From contig NZ_CP109496.1 in the NCBI RefSeq assembly GCF_036231355.1, forward strand, positions 7,626,001 through 7,690,000: a stretch of DNA of 64,000 bases, given 5' to 3'. This document shows, piece after piece, positions 25,467 to 34,401 of this stretch. Both the position numbers and the translations under genes were made by a program. The notes under the pieces were generated by a model, which saw nothing but the letters and a program-made list of their open reading frames with translations, ran no database searches and was not told the origin of the DNA. Source of the stretch: Streptomyces sp. NBC_01431 (GTDB lineage: Bacteria; Actinomycetota; Actinomycetes; Streptomycetales; Streptomycetaceae). Within the stretch, counting starts at the first letter, position 1. Each line of letters begins with the position of its first letter.

Positions 25467-25979
25467 CTATACGCCAGTGTTGCCATCGATGCGTTCCCGG
25501 AGCAGGTCGGCGTGGCCGTTGTGGCGGGCGTACTCCTCGATCATGTGGACGTAGATCCAGCGGAGGCTGACGTCCTGCTCCATGAAGCGACCGGTGTCGG
25601 ACAGGGCGCGGTCGGCGCAGCATTCACGGGCTTGGGCGATTTCCGCGTGCCAGGTGGCGAGAGCGTCGTGCAGAGTGGCGCCCTCGGCCAACTCGAAGCC
25701 GCCGTCGGGGCCAGACGGGTCAGCCTGCTGGTCGTAGATGGGCGGGGCCTGTTCTCCGGCGAACACGCGGCGGAACCAGTTCCGCTCCACCTCCGCCATG
25801 TGCTGGACGAGGCCGATCAGAGTGAAGCCGGACGGGGGCACGGACGCGACGGCGGCCTGCTCGTCGTCCAGGCCCTCGCACTTCATGGCGAGTGTTGTGC
25901 GGTGAAAGTCGAGCCAACTTTCGAGCGTGTTGCGCTCGTCGGCGTTCAGGGGCGGCACAGGGCGTTCGACGATGCTCAT
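25467..25979 (-). CDS. DinB/DUF664 family protein
   Basis: A 170-aa four-helix-bundle protein of the DinB superfamily. Visible hallmarks are a first His (LESWLDFHRTTL, about residue 25), PSGFTLIGLVQHMAEVERNW (about 49-68) with the second His, and the third metal ligand in HMIEEYARHNGHADLLRE (about 145-162), the DUF664 signature. Members are thought to be metal-dependent transferases in thiol (mycothiol/bacillithiol) chemistry. The ATG at 25979 excludes an unsupported extension. Confidence 0.9.
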   Translation of the reverse strand: MSIVERPVPPLNADERNTLESWLDFHRTTLAMKCEGLDDEQAAVASVPPSGFTLIGLVQHMAEVERNWFRRVFAGEQAPPIYDQQADPSGPDGGFELAEGATLHDALATWHAEIAQARECCADRALSDTGRFMEQDVSLRWIYVHMIEEYARHNGHADLLRERIDGNTGV

Positions 25980-26441
25980 CGGTCGATTATCGCCAGCAGT
26001 CGAACCCGTTGGCAGGCGCGCCTCACAACGGGGCGAACGTTGCCTGAGGCGGCACACAGGAAGCGACCATCAACCTCTTCCTGCCCGCCTGCGTGCCCCC
26101 GCCTGCTTGCCCGAGGTCGCCGATCTACTGGAATGCCATCCGGTCCCAGTGCGCGGCCGTCCACCGTTTCGAGAAGGGCGGCCTGGCCGACCTGACCGAT
26201 GCACCGCGCCCCCGACGCCACGCGAAGATGTCGAGCAGGTCTCCCAGTGCGGCGCGGGCGTCCAAAGCTCAGGTCTGCGGCGGGGGTGACCTGGAGTGCG
26301 GCGGCCCTGCGTGACTGGCTGCGCGAGGCTGTGGTCAACGGGTGCTACAGGGGTCGCTGATCCAGGTCGCGAGGCGCGGAGGTGGAGTGGCGAGGTCGCC
26401 TCGGAGCGGGAGGCGGGGGCGCGTGTGAGCGTCGGCTCCGA
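25980..26441. other. 462-bp stretch with a possible IS630-type scrap
   Basis: Around 26095-26225 the plus strand has text such as HRFEKGGLADLTDAPRPRR in one frame and PACLPEVADLLECHPVPVR in another. This is reminiscent of the N-terminal helix-turn-helix of IS630-type transposases (R-F-x-x-x-G-L-x-G-L-x-D-x-P-R-x-G-R). The pieces are short, so this is a weak call. Nothing else is seen. Confidence 0.35.
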
Positions 26442-26648
26442 CTACTCCGCGATCTCGGTCCGCTCCCACCACTCGTAGACAACCAGTCGGCCTTCCTCGG
26501 TTTCCCGGTGCCTTGACGTGGCCTTGAAGTGCTCGTACCCGCCACAGAACGGGATCTTCAGCTCGCCTCCGGGCGGAATGACCGGCACGATCCGCTCGGG
26601 CAGTTCGTCCGGTCCACCTTCGAGGAATGCTCTGACAGCGCTGCTCAT
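26442..26648 (-). CDS. DUF5988 small protein
   Basis: A 68-aa protein of the DUF5988 family (FLEGGPDELPERIV near the start, GGYEHFKATSRH and Y-E-W-W-E-R-T-E-I-A-E at the end). The family is found in streptomycetes and often lies near biosynthetic genes; no function is known. The ATG at 26648 matches the usual family start. Monocistronic. Confidence 0.85.
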   Translation of the reverse strand: MSSAVRAFLEGGPDELPERIVPVIPPGGELKIPFCGGYEHFKATSRHRETEEGRLVVYEWWERTEIAE

Positions 26649-27015
26649 GACCCCAGTCTCCCCACAGAACCTCATCTATTGTCCTTCGGCACGCCGACGC
26701 ACTCCCTGATCGCGGGAGCCTCACCCTCCAATGGAGATCCGAACTCAGCAGACTCCTTAGCGCTGAGTGGACAGTTGCCTGGCGAGGGGTGCCGGCGGGG
26801 GATCGGCTGCACCATCCTGGCGGAGCCGGGAAACGGGCGCAGGGGCTCTGCTATGGCGAGCCCCTGCGATCGGTTGTCCAGAGTCAGGTTCACGAGTATG
26901 CCGATACCTGTCGCCCTGCCCCCGGACGGGTCCTGTTCTGTGCCGAGGCAGCGGGGCGGCGTGGTCGGAACGTGCCTCACGGTGAAGTCAACGGGCATTG
27001 CACACAGGTTGGTTG
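26649..27015. other. 367-bp stretch without a supported gene
   Basis: An open minus-strand frame (to 26672) crosses here but has no recognisable domain. It is likely the place where the 3' part of the FAH gene was lost. Confidence 0.4.
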
Positions 27016-27360
27016 TCAGGCGTGCGCTATTGCGTCGAAGTGTTGGACGTCCCGGGCGGTCACATCGTTGGCGCAGCAGTACCCCGCGATTCCTTCGAGC
27101 GCTCCGCGGGCGGTCACGCGGCGCATCGTTTGGCCGATCACGACGGCGAGTTCCGCCTCGTGCTCGACCCGTGCGGATTCGGCGGGCAAGACGATGGCCT
27201 GACCGTTGCCGATGACAGCGCTGGGCGCCTTGAGGAAGATCTGGGGCCTTCGGGGTGCCGGGCGTCTGAGCTGGGCCGCATGGGCGGCGTAGTTCAGGCC
27301 GACCCCGATGATCTTCCCCGGACGGGAGTCCGGCGCGATGCGGGTATCCGTGGGAATCAC
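27016..27360 (-). pseudogene. Fumarylacetoacetate-hydrolase family protein, truncated
   Basis: 114 residues corresponding to the first half of an FAH-family enzyme: PGKIIGVGLNYAAHAAQL, then PQIFLKAPSAVIG, then VEHEAELAVVIG (the first metal-ligand Glu pair), then GYCCANDVTARDVQ. The protein then stops; the normal catalytic second half is absent. Its ATG overlaps the marR stop (ATGA), so it was the second gene of a MarR operon, probably for degrading an aromatic acid. Unlikely to be active. Confidence 0.75.
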
Positions 27361-27848
27361 CAGGCCCCGGTGACGGGACCGCGGTCGGCCGTGGGCCTGC
27401 TCTGGGCGATCCCCGCCGCGATCCGGTCGAGTACGGGCAGGGCATGGGCCAGGAGGTGCTGCTCGTCATCGTTCAGGCTGTCAGCGATTGTCCGGGCGAG
27501 CAGGCTGACGCGGTCACGGCGGTCAGCTTCGATCGCGCTCGTCCCCTCCGGAGTCAACGCGAGGATCCTCTTGCGCGCGTCGGCCGGGTCGGGGCCGACG
27601 GCCAGGAAGCCGGCCTCGGTGAGCTCTTTCACGGTGGCGGCCATCGTCTGGTGGCGCACTCCTCGGCTGGCCGCGAGTTCAGCAGTGGTCATCGGTCCTT
27701 GCCGGTCGAGCAGGTCCAGGACCGTCGCCGGGATCGAGGCGAGGCGGTCGGAGGACCGCGTGGCGCGGACGAGGGCGCCGACCGTGGTTCTCAAGGCGTC
27801 CGCGAGGCGGTCGGGTGACGGCACGGGCTCTTGGGGCTGCTTGGGCAT
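27357..27848 (-). CDS. MarR family transcriptional regulator
   Basis: A 163-aa MarR protein with the winged helix at about 45-110 (LDRQGPMTTAELAASRGVRH, then QTMAATVKELTEAGFL; wing with DPADARKRILALTPEG). It is divergent from a metallo-hydrolase gene across a 72-bp gap with a perfect palindrome and leads an operon with the truncated FAH gene. It probably represses both directions. Confidence 0.92.
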   Translation of the reverse strand: MPKQPQEPVPSPDRLADALRTTVGALVRATRSSDRLASIPATVLDLLDRQGPMTTAELAASRGVRHQTMAATVKELTEAGFLAVGPDPADARKRILALTPEGTSAIEADRRDRVSLLARTIADSLNDDEQHLLAHALPVLDRIAAGIAQSRPTADRGPVTGAW

Positions 27849-27875
27849 GCAGTCACGCTACCAGGAATGCAGGAA

Positions 27876-27889
27876 GGACTGTACAGTCC
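27876..27889. promoter_or_regulatory. Perfect palindrome, likely MarR operator
   Basis: GGACTGTACAGTCC is a 14-bp perfect palindrome centred in the 72-bp gap between marR (start 27848) and the metallo-hydrolase gene (start 27921). Position and symmetry fit a dimeric MarR repressor acting on both genes. Confidence 0.7.
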
Positions 27890-27920
27890 ACACTGCATAT
27901 ATGACGGAAGGGAAGTTCCG

Positions 27921-28562
27921 ATGAAGCTGACCAAGCATGTGCATGCCTGCGTGACCGTGACCAAGGGGGACGCGAAGATCGTCATCGATCCGGGCACCTT
28001 CACCCCCGACGCCGCGCAGGCGGTGGCAGCCGCCGATGCCGTGTTGATCACCCACGAGCACTTCGACCACTTCGACGAGGACCTCATCGCAAGGTCGCTG
28101 GAGACCAGGCCCGAGCTGCGGGTCTACGGACCGGCGTCGGTGGTCGAACGGTGGCCGGCCCCCCGCGGGCAAGTCACAGCCGTGGCCGCGGGGGGTAACG
28201 TCGCAGTCGCTGGTTTCGACGTCTCGGTCTTCGGTGACCTGCACGCCTCCATCCACCGCGACATCCCGCGGGTAGCCAACGTCGGCTACCTCATCGACGG
28301 CCGCCTCTACCACCCCGGAGACGCCTACCACGTCCCGGACGCCCCGGTCGACACCCTGCTGCTGCCCACGAGTGGGCCCTGGACAAAGCTCGGCGATGCG
28401 GCCGACTACGTCAGAGAGGTCGCGCCCAACAACCTGATCCAGATCCATGAGGTCATGCTCGGCCCGATCGGACAGCAGTCGACTGCCCGTTTCCTGAGCC
28501 CGGAGATGCTCACCGAAGTACCCCTTGTGATCGTGCCGATCGGAGAGACCATCGCGATATGA
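27921..28562 (+). CDS. MBL-fold metallo-hydrolase (UlaG-like)
   Basis: A 213-aa metallo-beta-lactamase-fold protein. It has H-A-C-V near the start, DPGTFTP (about 24-30) and the zinc motif THEHFDHFDED (49-59, H-x-H-x-D-H). Later ligands are HASIH and HPGDAYH. The compact form and lack of lactamase features place it with UlaG/RomA-like cytoplasmic hydrolases. GGAAGG lies upstream of the ATG. Likely repressed by the divergent MarR protein. Substrate unknown. Confidence 0.9.
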   Translation: MKLTKHVHACVTVTKGDAKIVIDPGTFTPDAAQAVAAADAVLITHEHFDHFDEDLIARSLETRPELRVYGPASVVERWPAPRGQVTAVAAGGNVAVAGFDVSVFGDLHASIHRDIPRVANVGYLIDGRLYHPGDAYHVPDAPVDTLLLPTSGPWTKLGDAADYVREVAPNNLIQIHEVMLGPIGQQSTARFLSPEMLTEVPLVIVPIGETIAI

Positions 28563-29023
28563 GCCTTGGTGTGTTCATGGGCGGGGCGGCCGCGGCGGGA
28601 GGGCTGCCGCGCCGCCTGCTGTCGGCACGGGACTGCCCTTGAGTGACCGGGCCGTAGGGGGCGTGCTGTTCACCCGGCACATGCGATCAGGTCGGCGAGG
28701 GTTGGCGGTGCCCCTGGGGGCGACCGGCGGTCCTTGATGCCGGCCTATCTGGCCGCCGTGACCAAGGTGGCGACCACGACCTGCTGAGCCGCTCATGGAT
28801 TCGCGCGGCCAGGTCCGCGCAGCACCACCGATTGAGCAACTGCCTTTACTTGCCGGGCAGTTGATCCATCCAAAGCTGACGCACACTTGCCGGTGTTCGC
28901 ACAAGCTCCCGGAGCGCGCCATGCCGGGGCTGCTCTCAGCCGCAGCCGTGCCAAGAGGTTGTTCCCCTCCTGGGAACGCAGGTACAGATGTTCGCGACCA
29001 GTCGGTACAAGGAGGGGAAAATC
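28563..29023. other. 461-bp intergenic region
   Basis: I see no gene. It contains the promoter of the ChW-repeat protein gene; AGGAGGGG sits just before its start codon. Confidence 0.5.
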
Positions 29024-29653
29024 ATGAAGAAGACCATGGGGAAGGCAGTTGGTGTCATCTTGGGGCTCGCGCTGGCGGGCGCCCTGGGAGCCTCGGGGGT
29101 GGCCGAGGCCGAGGCTCAGCCGTCGGTCCCGGCTCCGGCCGCGGCCCCGGCCGCCAGCAGGGCGAGTGCGGACGGTTCGGCCGTCGAGGCGCCTGCCTCG
29201 GTGGTCGCGGAGCTGAAGGCGGCGACGAGCAGAGCCCGCGCTTCGCTCGCGCCGAACGCCCGGGTGATCTGTTACGCCGCCCACGTCCAGGACATCGGCT
29301 GGCAGTCGGCGGTCTGTGACGGCAGCGTGGCGGGGACGACCGGCCAGAGCCGCCGGATGGAGGCCCTGGCGATCTCGACCAGTGGTGTCGGCGGCGTTTG
29401 TGCCAACGCCCACCTGGCCGACATCGGCTGGCAGGGGTGGGCGTGCGGCCGGGACGGCGACGTCGTGACGGTCGGCACCACCGGGCAGTCGCGGCGCATG
29501 GAGGCGCTGGGCGTCCAGGTCGGTACGGGCAGCGTGGGGGCGCAGGCACACGTGGAGGGCTACGGCTGGCTGGGCTCGGCCAGTGGGAACCCGGTCTACG
29601 TGGGCACCACGGGACAGTCACGACGTATGGAGGCCGTACGGATCTGGGTGTGA
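29024..29653 (+). CDS. Secreted protein with three ChW (clostridial hydrophobic W) repeats
   Basis: A 209-aa exported protein. It has a signal peptide (about 1-32, ending ASGVAEAEA), an Ala/Pro-rich linker, then three repeats of the ChW type: HVQDIGW...GTTGQSRRMEAL, HLADIGW...GTTGQSRRMEAL and HVEGYGW...GTTGQSRRMEAV (about 95-209). The G-W and the G-T-T-G-Q-S-R-R-M-E-A blocks are nearly identical between repeats. ChW repeats are thought to mediate cell-surface or protein contacts. No catalytic domain. A strong terminator follows, so it is monocistronic. Confidence 0.88.
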   Translation: MKKTMGKAVGVILGLALAGALGASGVAEAEAQPSVPAPAAAPAASRASADGSAVEAPASVVAELKAATSRARASLAPNARVICYAAHVQDIGWQSAVCDGSVAGTTGQSRRMEALAISTSGVGGVCANAHLADIGWQGWACGRDGDVVTVGTTGQSRRMEALGVQVGTGSVGAQAHVEGYGWLGSASGNPVYVGTTGQSRRMEAVRIWV

Positions 29654-29695
29654 CGCGGGGTAGGCCGACGCAGATGCCTGACGCCTAACGCCTGA

Positions 29696-29739
29696 CAGGG
29701 GGTGGTGCCCGCCCCCGGATGGACGGGCACCACCCCCTG
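29696..29739 (+). terminator. Strong hairpin terminator after the ChW protein gene
   Basis: CAGGGGGTGGTGCCCG (29696-29711) and CGGGCACCACCCCCTG (29724-29739) form a perfect 16-bp stem with a 12-base loop, 43 bp after the stop codon. Confidence 0.8.
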
Positions 29740-29981
29740 TCGCAAACCGTCGCGGTGTCGGAACTCGCCAAGCTGACGCGGACCACATCACGACATGTAG
29801 TCAAGGGGGACTTGAGCCACAAAGGCAATCGTGTTGTGCGATGCCACCCTCACCACTCGGGCCTCAAGTGAGGGAGAGTAGAGGGGTGTTCACCTCGACC
29901 GTGACTTCCGCGGCGAGGCCGAAGACGCATCGCGTACGACATCGAGCGCCGCCAGGGGTGGCTGCCGGAAGGAGCTCTGCC

Positions 29982-31016
29982 GTGTCCCAGCCCTCCAGTG
30001 ACCAGCCGCCGGGCGGCGCGGGTGGCGGAGCGCCGCACCTGCCTCCGGCGCAGCCGGGGTACGGCTTTCCCCTGACTCATGGCACTCATGGCTATGGGCC
30101 GCCTCCTGGGGACACGTATCCGCAAGCGCAGGGGGGAGGCTTCGGGCCTCCCGGGCAGCCGGCCGTCCCGCAGTATGCGGCGGGCGGGAGTCCGTTCGGG
30201 GCGCCTGGGCCGCCGGACAACGACAAGAGACGCACCGTCGTCGTCGCGATATGCGCCGCGATGGCCGTGCTGATCGCCGCAGTGGTCACCGGCGTGATGG
30301 TCCTGCGCCACGACGGGAACGGCGGCGACAGAGCCGACGCGAAGCCAAGTCCCTCCGCCTCCGCTCCTTCGGCCTCGCCTTCCGGCTCCTTGGGGCCGGG
30401 CGGGGTGAAGCCGACCATCGCGGGCTGGAAGGTGGTGGTGAATCCCGCTCACGGCACGGCCTTCGACATCCCGCCGGAGTGGGAGGTGGAGGCTCCCACC
30501 GTCTTCAGCGGCTTCTCGGAGCACGGGAACCCGGACAAGGCTCTCATCGGACACACGGCACCCGCCTTCTACAAGTCCCAGTGGTGCCGCATCGACGCGG
30601 ACGGCGACGGCAAGATCGACGACTTCGCGCTGGCCTCGGTGGGCACCAAAGGCGCGGACGGCGCGAAGAGCACCGACGAGGTCGCCGAGAAGTCGGCTCC
30701 GACCTGGGTGTACGCCGCTTACACACAACCGGACAAGTCTGTCGTCAAGTGGGACAAGCCCGTGAAGTACACGACCAAGGCCGGTGTGGAGGGCAGTTAC
30801 GTCAGGTCGCACTCCGAAGGCGCCAAGAAGCCCAACAAGTGCACCGGCGACGGCCAGGCGATCGTGTTCGGCTTCAAGAATTCCAAGGGCGATTTCGTCG
30901 CCTGGGACTTCTACGGCAGGACGGGCGTCCCCGGTGCCGTCGGCGATGACGTCATCATGCGAATCCTCAGCACCGTCCGGCTGTCCGGAACCCCCACCGG
31001 ACAGCCGCAGTTGTGA
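29982..31016 (+). CDS. Proline-rich, single-pass membrane-anchored extracytoplasmic protein
   Basis: A 344-aa protein. It has a cytoplasmic Pro/Gly-rich tail (about 1-80, with PPGGAGGGAPHLPP and GYGPPPGDTYP), one membrane helix (TVVVAICAAMAVLIAAVVTG, about 89-108), a Ser/Pro/Ala linker and a roughly 200-residue outer domain (from about 140: GWKVVVNPAHGTAFDIPPEW...CRIDADGDGKIDDF). The domain is not recognised beyond a D-x-D-x-D-x-K-x-D calcium-loop-like stretch. The GTG at 29982 is chosen for GGAAGGAG eight bases upstream. It pairs with the similarly built protein 69 bp downstream. Confidence 0.85.
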   Translation: MSQPSSDQPPGGAGGGAPHLPPAQPGYGFPLTHGTHGYGPPPGDTYPQAQGGGFGPPGQPAVPQYAAGGSPFGAPGPPDNDKRRTVVVAICAAMAVLIAAVVTGVMVLRHDGNGGDRADAKPSPSASAPSASPSGSLGPGGVKPTIAGWKVVVNPAHGTAFDIPPEWEVEAPTVFSGFSEHGNPDKALIGHTAPAFYKSQWCRIDADGDGKIDDFALASVGTKGADGAKSTDEVAEKSAPTWVYAAYTQPDKSVVKWDKPVKYTTKAGVEGSYVRSHSEGAKKPNKCTGDGQAIVFGFKNSKGDFVAWDFYGRTGVPGAVGDDVIMRILSTVRLSGTPTGQPQL

Positions 31017-31085
31017 CGTGGATTCGAGCGGACATCGATTGATGGCGAAGAACAGGCACGTGAAAGATCCGGAGGGAACACCGCT

Positions 31086-32783
31086 GTGACGCAGCCACCC
31101 CATTCCCAGCCACGCGGTGATCAGCCTCCGCAGAAGCCGGTACCGGGCAACCCTTACGCCCAGCCCGACGGCGGGTACGAACGGCCGGACAGCGCATCGC
31201 CTGGCGTCGGTTACGGCTACCCGGGGCAGCCTTCGGCTTCCGGCGGCAGCCCCTATACGGCCCGGCCCCCCTACCCGGGCGGCTACAGCGGTACGGGACA
31301 ACCATCTCCCCCTGCGGCACCCCCGCCGGGCGTCGGTCGGCGCCTCTTCCGAGGCAGACGTGCCGTACTGGTTTCCGCGCTGACCGCGGGCCTGCTCCTG
31401 CTGGGCGGCGGCGTGTACGTATGGACCGGGAAAGTCGGCGATGGCCGCGAGAAGCCGGGCGCGAAATCCACGGCTTCCGGGCCCTCGTCGTCCCCCTCCG
31501 TCGACAAGGGCGACGGAAAGGGCCCCGGGGGCGGCAATGACGCGTACGACTTCAACGCAGACATGAAGCCGGGCGAGGCGCGAGTCTGGGTGCGCGAGAA
31601 CGACACCCAATTGACCAAGGAAGGCGCGCTGCAATACGGCCCGTGGCGGGCTGGTGACGTCGTCGCCAAGGCGATGTACAAGGAAATCACCGGATACGCG
31701 GTGGCCGACGGTACGCAGAAGTGGAGCACGTCCTTGGAGACGCCGGTCTGCGGCGCGGCGCGCCTTCCCTCCGGCACCGGCAAAGCCATCATCGCGACGC
31801 AGGAGAACAACACCAAGGCCGCCCACTGCACATACCTTCAGCAGATCGATCTCGCCACGGGCCAGGTCGGCTGGAAGGTGACGGTGCCGCAGGAATCGTC
31901 GTACGACACCACCAATGAATTCACCCTCGCCGTCTCCGGCGACACCGTCGTGGTCCACCACGGCGCCTACGCGAGCGGCTTCTCCGTCACCGACGGCAGC
32001 AAGCGGTTCGGTTCGTGGAAGACCGCGGGTTGCAGCCCGTACGACATCGGCGGCGGCCCCAAGTTGATCAGCGTGGGTCTGTGCAGCTCCGATGACATCA
32101 ACAAGGCCCAGAGCCTGGTCGAGGAGCTCGATCCGGCGACAGGAAAGTCCAAGTGGAACTACAAGTACCAGCAGGGCTGGAGCGTCACCGCGGTCCTCTC
32201 GTCGGACCCGCTGGTCGTGGCCGCAAGCAACACGGACAAGAAGACGTGGAATCTCACGGCGTTCGCCCCGGACGGCAAGGTCCGCTGGCAGGTGGAGCCG
32301 AACTTCAAGACCATGGGCGGGTGTGACGGCCACGACGGTCAAGGCCTTGACGGGTGTACGGCCGCGGCAGCCGACACCGGCACCCTGTATCTGGGAACGG
32401 AGGGTTCCGGTGGAGCCATCACCAGCTACCCGGAGACCAATGAGGTCGTCGCGATCGACCTCGGCAACGGCAAGGAGAAATGGCGCACCAAGGACCCCAA
32501 GGGCCGGGCCATGCGACCCCAGGCCGTCGAGGGCGGAAAGCTCGTGGCATACGTGCAGCCCGGCAGGGTCCAGGACGCGGCCGCCATGGCCACCTTCGCC
32601 CCGACGGGCGGAGCTCCCCAGGTAGTGCTGCAGAGCCCGGAAGCGGCGATCGGCGGCGAACGCGCCTTCTTCCTCAATCCGCACATGCTCTGGTCAGGCG
32701 GACGGTTCTTCATGCTCAACGGCCGAGTGCAGAGCCCGTCCGACAAAGGGAAGGATCACGCGCTTCTCTCCTTCGGCAAGTGA
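31086..32783 (+). CDS. Membrane-anchored PQQ-type beta-propeller protein
   Basis: A 565-aa protein with a Pro/Gly/Tyr-rich cytoplasmic tail (1-85), one membrane helix (AVLVSALTAGLLLLGGGVYVW, 21 residues at about 94-114) and a large outer domain of PQQ-like blades. Repeated A-x-D-x-x-T-G-x-x-x-W motifs are visible (IDLATGQVGWKV, LDPATGKSKWNY, FAPDGKVRWQV, IDLGNGKEKWRT). Enzymatic quinoprotein residues are not apparent, so a scaffold or BamB-like role is more likely. GTG start with GGAGGG upstream. Same architecture and orientation as its upstream neighbour; probably one operon. Confidence 0.88.
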   Translation: MTQPPHSQPRGDQPPQKPVPGNPYAQPDGGYERPDSASPGVGYGYPGQPSASGGSPYTARPPYPGGYSGTGQPSPPAAPPPGVGRRLFRGRRAVLVSALTAGLLLLGGGVYVWTGKVGDGREKPGAKSTASGPSSSPSVDKGDGKGPGGGNDAYDFNADMKPGEARVWVRENDTQLTKEGALQYGPWRAGDVVAKAMYKEITGYAVADGTQKWSTSLETPVCGAARLPSGTGKAIIATQENNTKAAHCTYLQQIDLATGQVGWKVTVPQESSYDTTNEFTLAVSGDTVVVHHGAYASGFSVTDGSKRFGSWKTAGCSPYDIGGGPKLISVGLCSSDDINKAQSLVEELDPATGKSKWNYKYQQGWSVTAVLSSDPLVVAASNTDKKTWNLTAFAPDGKVRWQVEPNFKTMGGCDGHDGQGLDGCTAAAADTGTLYLGTEGSGGAITSYPETNEVVAIDLGNGKEKWRTKDPKGRAMRPQAVEGGKLVAYVQPGRVQDAAAMATFAPTGGAPQVVLQSPEAAIGGERAFFLNPHMLWSGGRFFMLNGRVQSPSDKGKDHALLSFGK

Positions 32784-33096
32784 ACGGTCCCGCCGACGCG
32801 AACTGTCTCGATCCCTCTGGCCGCCCGGGACCGCACCGGCCGCATCGTTTGCACGCCCCGGCCCTGGCTCATGTCGAGGTTGTGACGGTGCTGTTCACTC
32901 GGTTTGCCGTCGGGGAGGGTTGCGTAGTGCCCCGCTCTCGGCGGAGAATTGACAGTTTGTTACTCGCTACCACCGGACTCCCTGGTACTGCCGCCGAAAC
33001 GGTCGAAACCAAGCAGGGCGCACATGCCCCATGCCTGCGAATATCGGACCGAGACGTATTGCGTTAGTGCGCACTCCAACTCCTAGGTTCGGGTGC
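32784..33096. other. 313-bp intergenic region with aldo/keto reductase promoter
   Basis: No gene is supported. Near its end lies a possible MerR-type promoter: -35 TTGCGT (33059-33064) and -10 TAGGTT (33084-33089) with a 19-bp spacer, and a 10-bp palindrome AGTGCGCACT (33066-33075) between them. The ATG at 33097 is only eight bases after the -10, implying a leaderless message. Confidence 0.45.
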
Positions 33097-34107
33097 ATGC
33101 GATACATCAAACTCGGAACGACCGGGCTGGAAGTCTCCGCCATCACCCTCGGTTGCATGAGCTTCGGCGAGCCGGACCGGGGCGGTGAGCCCTGGTCGCT
33201 GGGCGCGGACGCCAGCCGGGACATCATCAAGCAGGCCCTTGAGGCCGGCGTCAACTTCCTCGACACGGCCAATGGGTACAGCGCCGGAAGCAGCGAGGAG
33301 ATCGTCGGTCAGGCGGTCAAGGACTTCACCCGGCGCGAGGAGGTCGTGCTCTCCACCAAGGTCTGGATGCGGATGCGGCCCGGTCCGAATGGCGCCGGGC
33401 TGTCACGCAAGGCGATCTTCGCCGAGCTCGACGCCTCCCTGAAGCGGCTGGGGACCGACTACATCGACCTGTACCAGATCCACCGCTGGGACTACGACAC
33501 CCCGATCGAGGAAACCCTCGAGGCGCTGCACGACGCGGTCAGGTCCGGGAAGGTCCGCTACATCGGCGCCTCTTCCATGTACGCCTGGCAGTTCGCCAAG
33601 GCCCTGTACCTGGCTGACCTGAACGGCTGGACGCGGTTCGTGTCGATGCAGGACCACTACAACCTCATCCACCGGGAAGCGGAGCGGGAGATGCTCCCGC
33701 TCTGCGCCGACCAGGGCATCGGCGTGATCCCGTGGAGCCCGCTGGCGCGGGGCAGGCTGACGCGGGTCGGGGACACCGCCACGGCGCGTGCCGCAACAGA
33801 CCCGGGCGGCAAGATCCTCTACCGCGACGCGGACCAGGCAGTGGCCGAGCGCGTCCACGAGATCGCGGGCAGGCGGGGTCTTTCCGCGGCCCAGGTCGCC
33901 CTGGCCTGGGTCATGCGCAACCCGGTGGTGACCTCGCCCATCGTCGGGGTCACCAAGCCGGCCCAGTTGGCCGACGCGGTCGCCGCGGTGGACGTCGAAC
34001 TCGACGAAGACGAGGCCGCCTACCTGGAGGAGCCCTACCAGCCACACGATGCCGCCTACCTCAAGGAGTCCTTCTACAAGCAGCGGCCTGTGGCGGGCTC
34101 CCGGTAG
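33097..34107 (+). CDS. Aldo/keto reductase
   Basis: A 336-aa NADPH-dependent oxidoreductase of the (alpha/beta)8 AKR family. Catalytic residues are present: Asp and Tyr in FLDTANGYSAGSSEE (about 52-66), Lys in LSTKVW (about 88), and His in LYQIHRWDYDTP (about 128). The C-terminal cofactor loop reads P-I-V-G-V-T-K-P-A-Q-L. The start at 33097 opens with the family-standard M-R-Y-I-K-L-G. It lies alone. Substrates are probably small aldehydes or ketones. Confidence 0.95.
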   Translation: MRYIKLGTTGLEVSAITLGCMSFGEPDRGGEPWSLGADASRDIIKQALEAGVNFLDTANGYSAGSSEEIVGQAVKDFTRREEVVLSTKVWMRMRPGPNGAGLSRKAIFAELDASLKRLGTDYIDLYQIHRWDYDTPIEETLEALHDAVRSGKVRYIGASSMYAWQFAKALYLADLNGWTRFVSMQDHYNLIHREAEREMLPLCADQGIGVIPWSPLARGRLTRVGDTATARAATDPGGKILYRDADQAVAERVHEIAGRRGLSAAQVALAWVMRNPVVTSPIVGVTKPAQLADAVAAVDVELDEDEAAYLEEPYQPHDAAYLKESFYKQRPVAGSR

Positions 34108-34401
34108 TCCGGCGTGCGGTCGCCGTATTGAACTCCGCGAGGGCGTCGCGGACGAACGCGGGGGCCGACGGGACGGCGACCGGGCGGCGGATGCGTGCTC
34201 GTCATCCCGCCCTTCGCATAGATCGAGAGCGTCCTCCCTGGTGATGCTGCCACCCCGCACTGGCCTTTCTCAGCCTCGTGCCTGCGGTTCGCGGGGCGCG
34301 CTTTTGGTAGGTGCGGCCGAGCAGGGCGAGGTCCGCGCGGGCTTGATTGCGCAGGTGCCGGGGCTCGTCCTGCTCGGTATCGAGCAGTGGGGTGGGTGTA
34401 G

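Noticed and set aside
29850..32684. 944-codon open frame on the minus strand
   Set aside because: It lies opposite two real genes on the plus strand with signal-like helices, PQQ-type repeats and good ribosome sites. The antisense frame has no domain and arises from high third-position GC.
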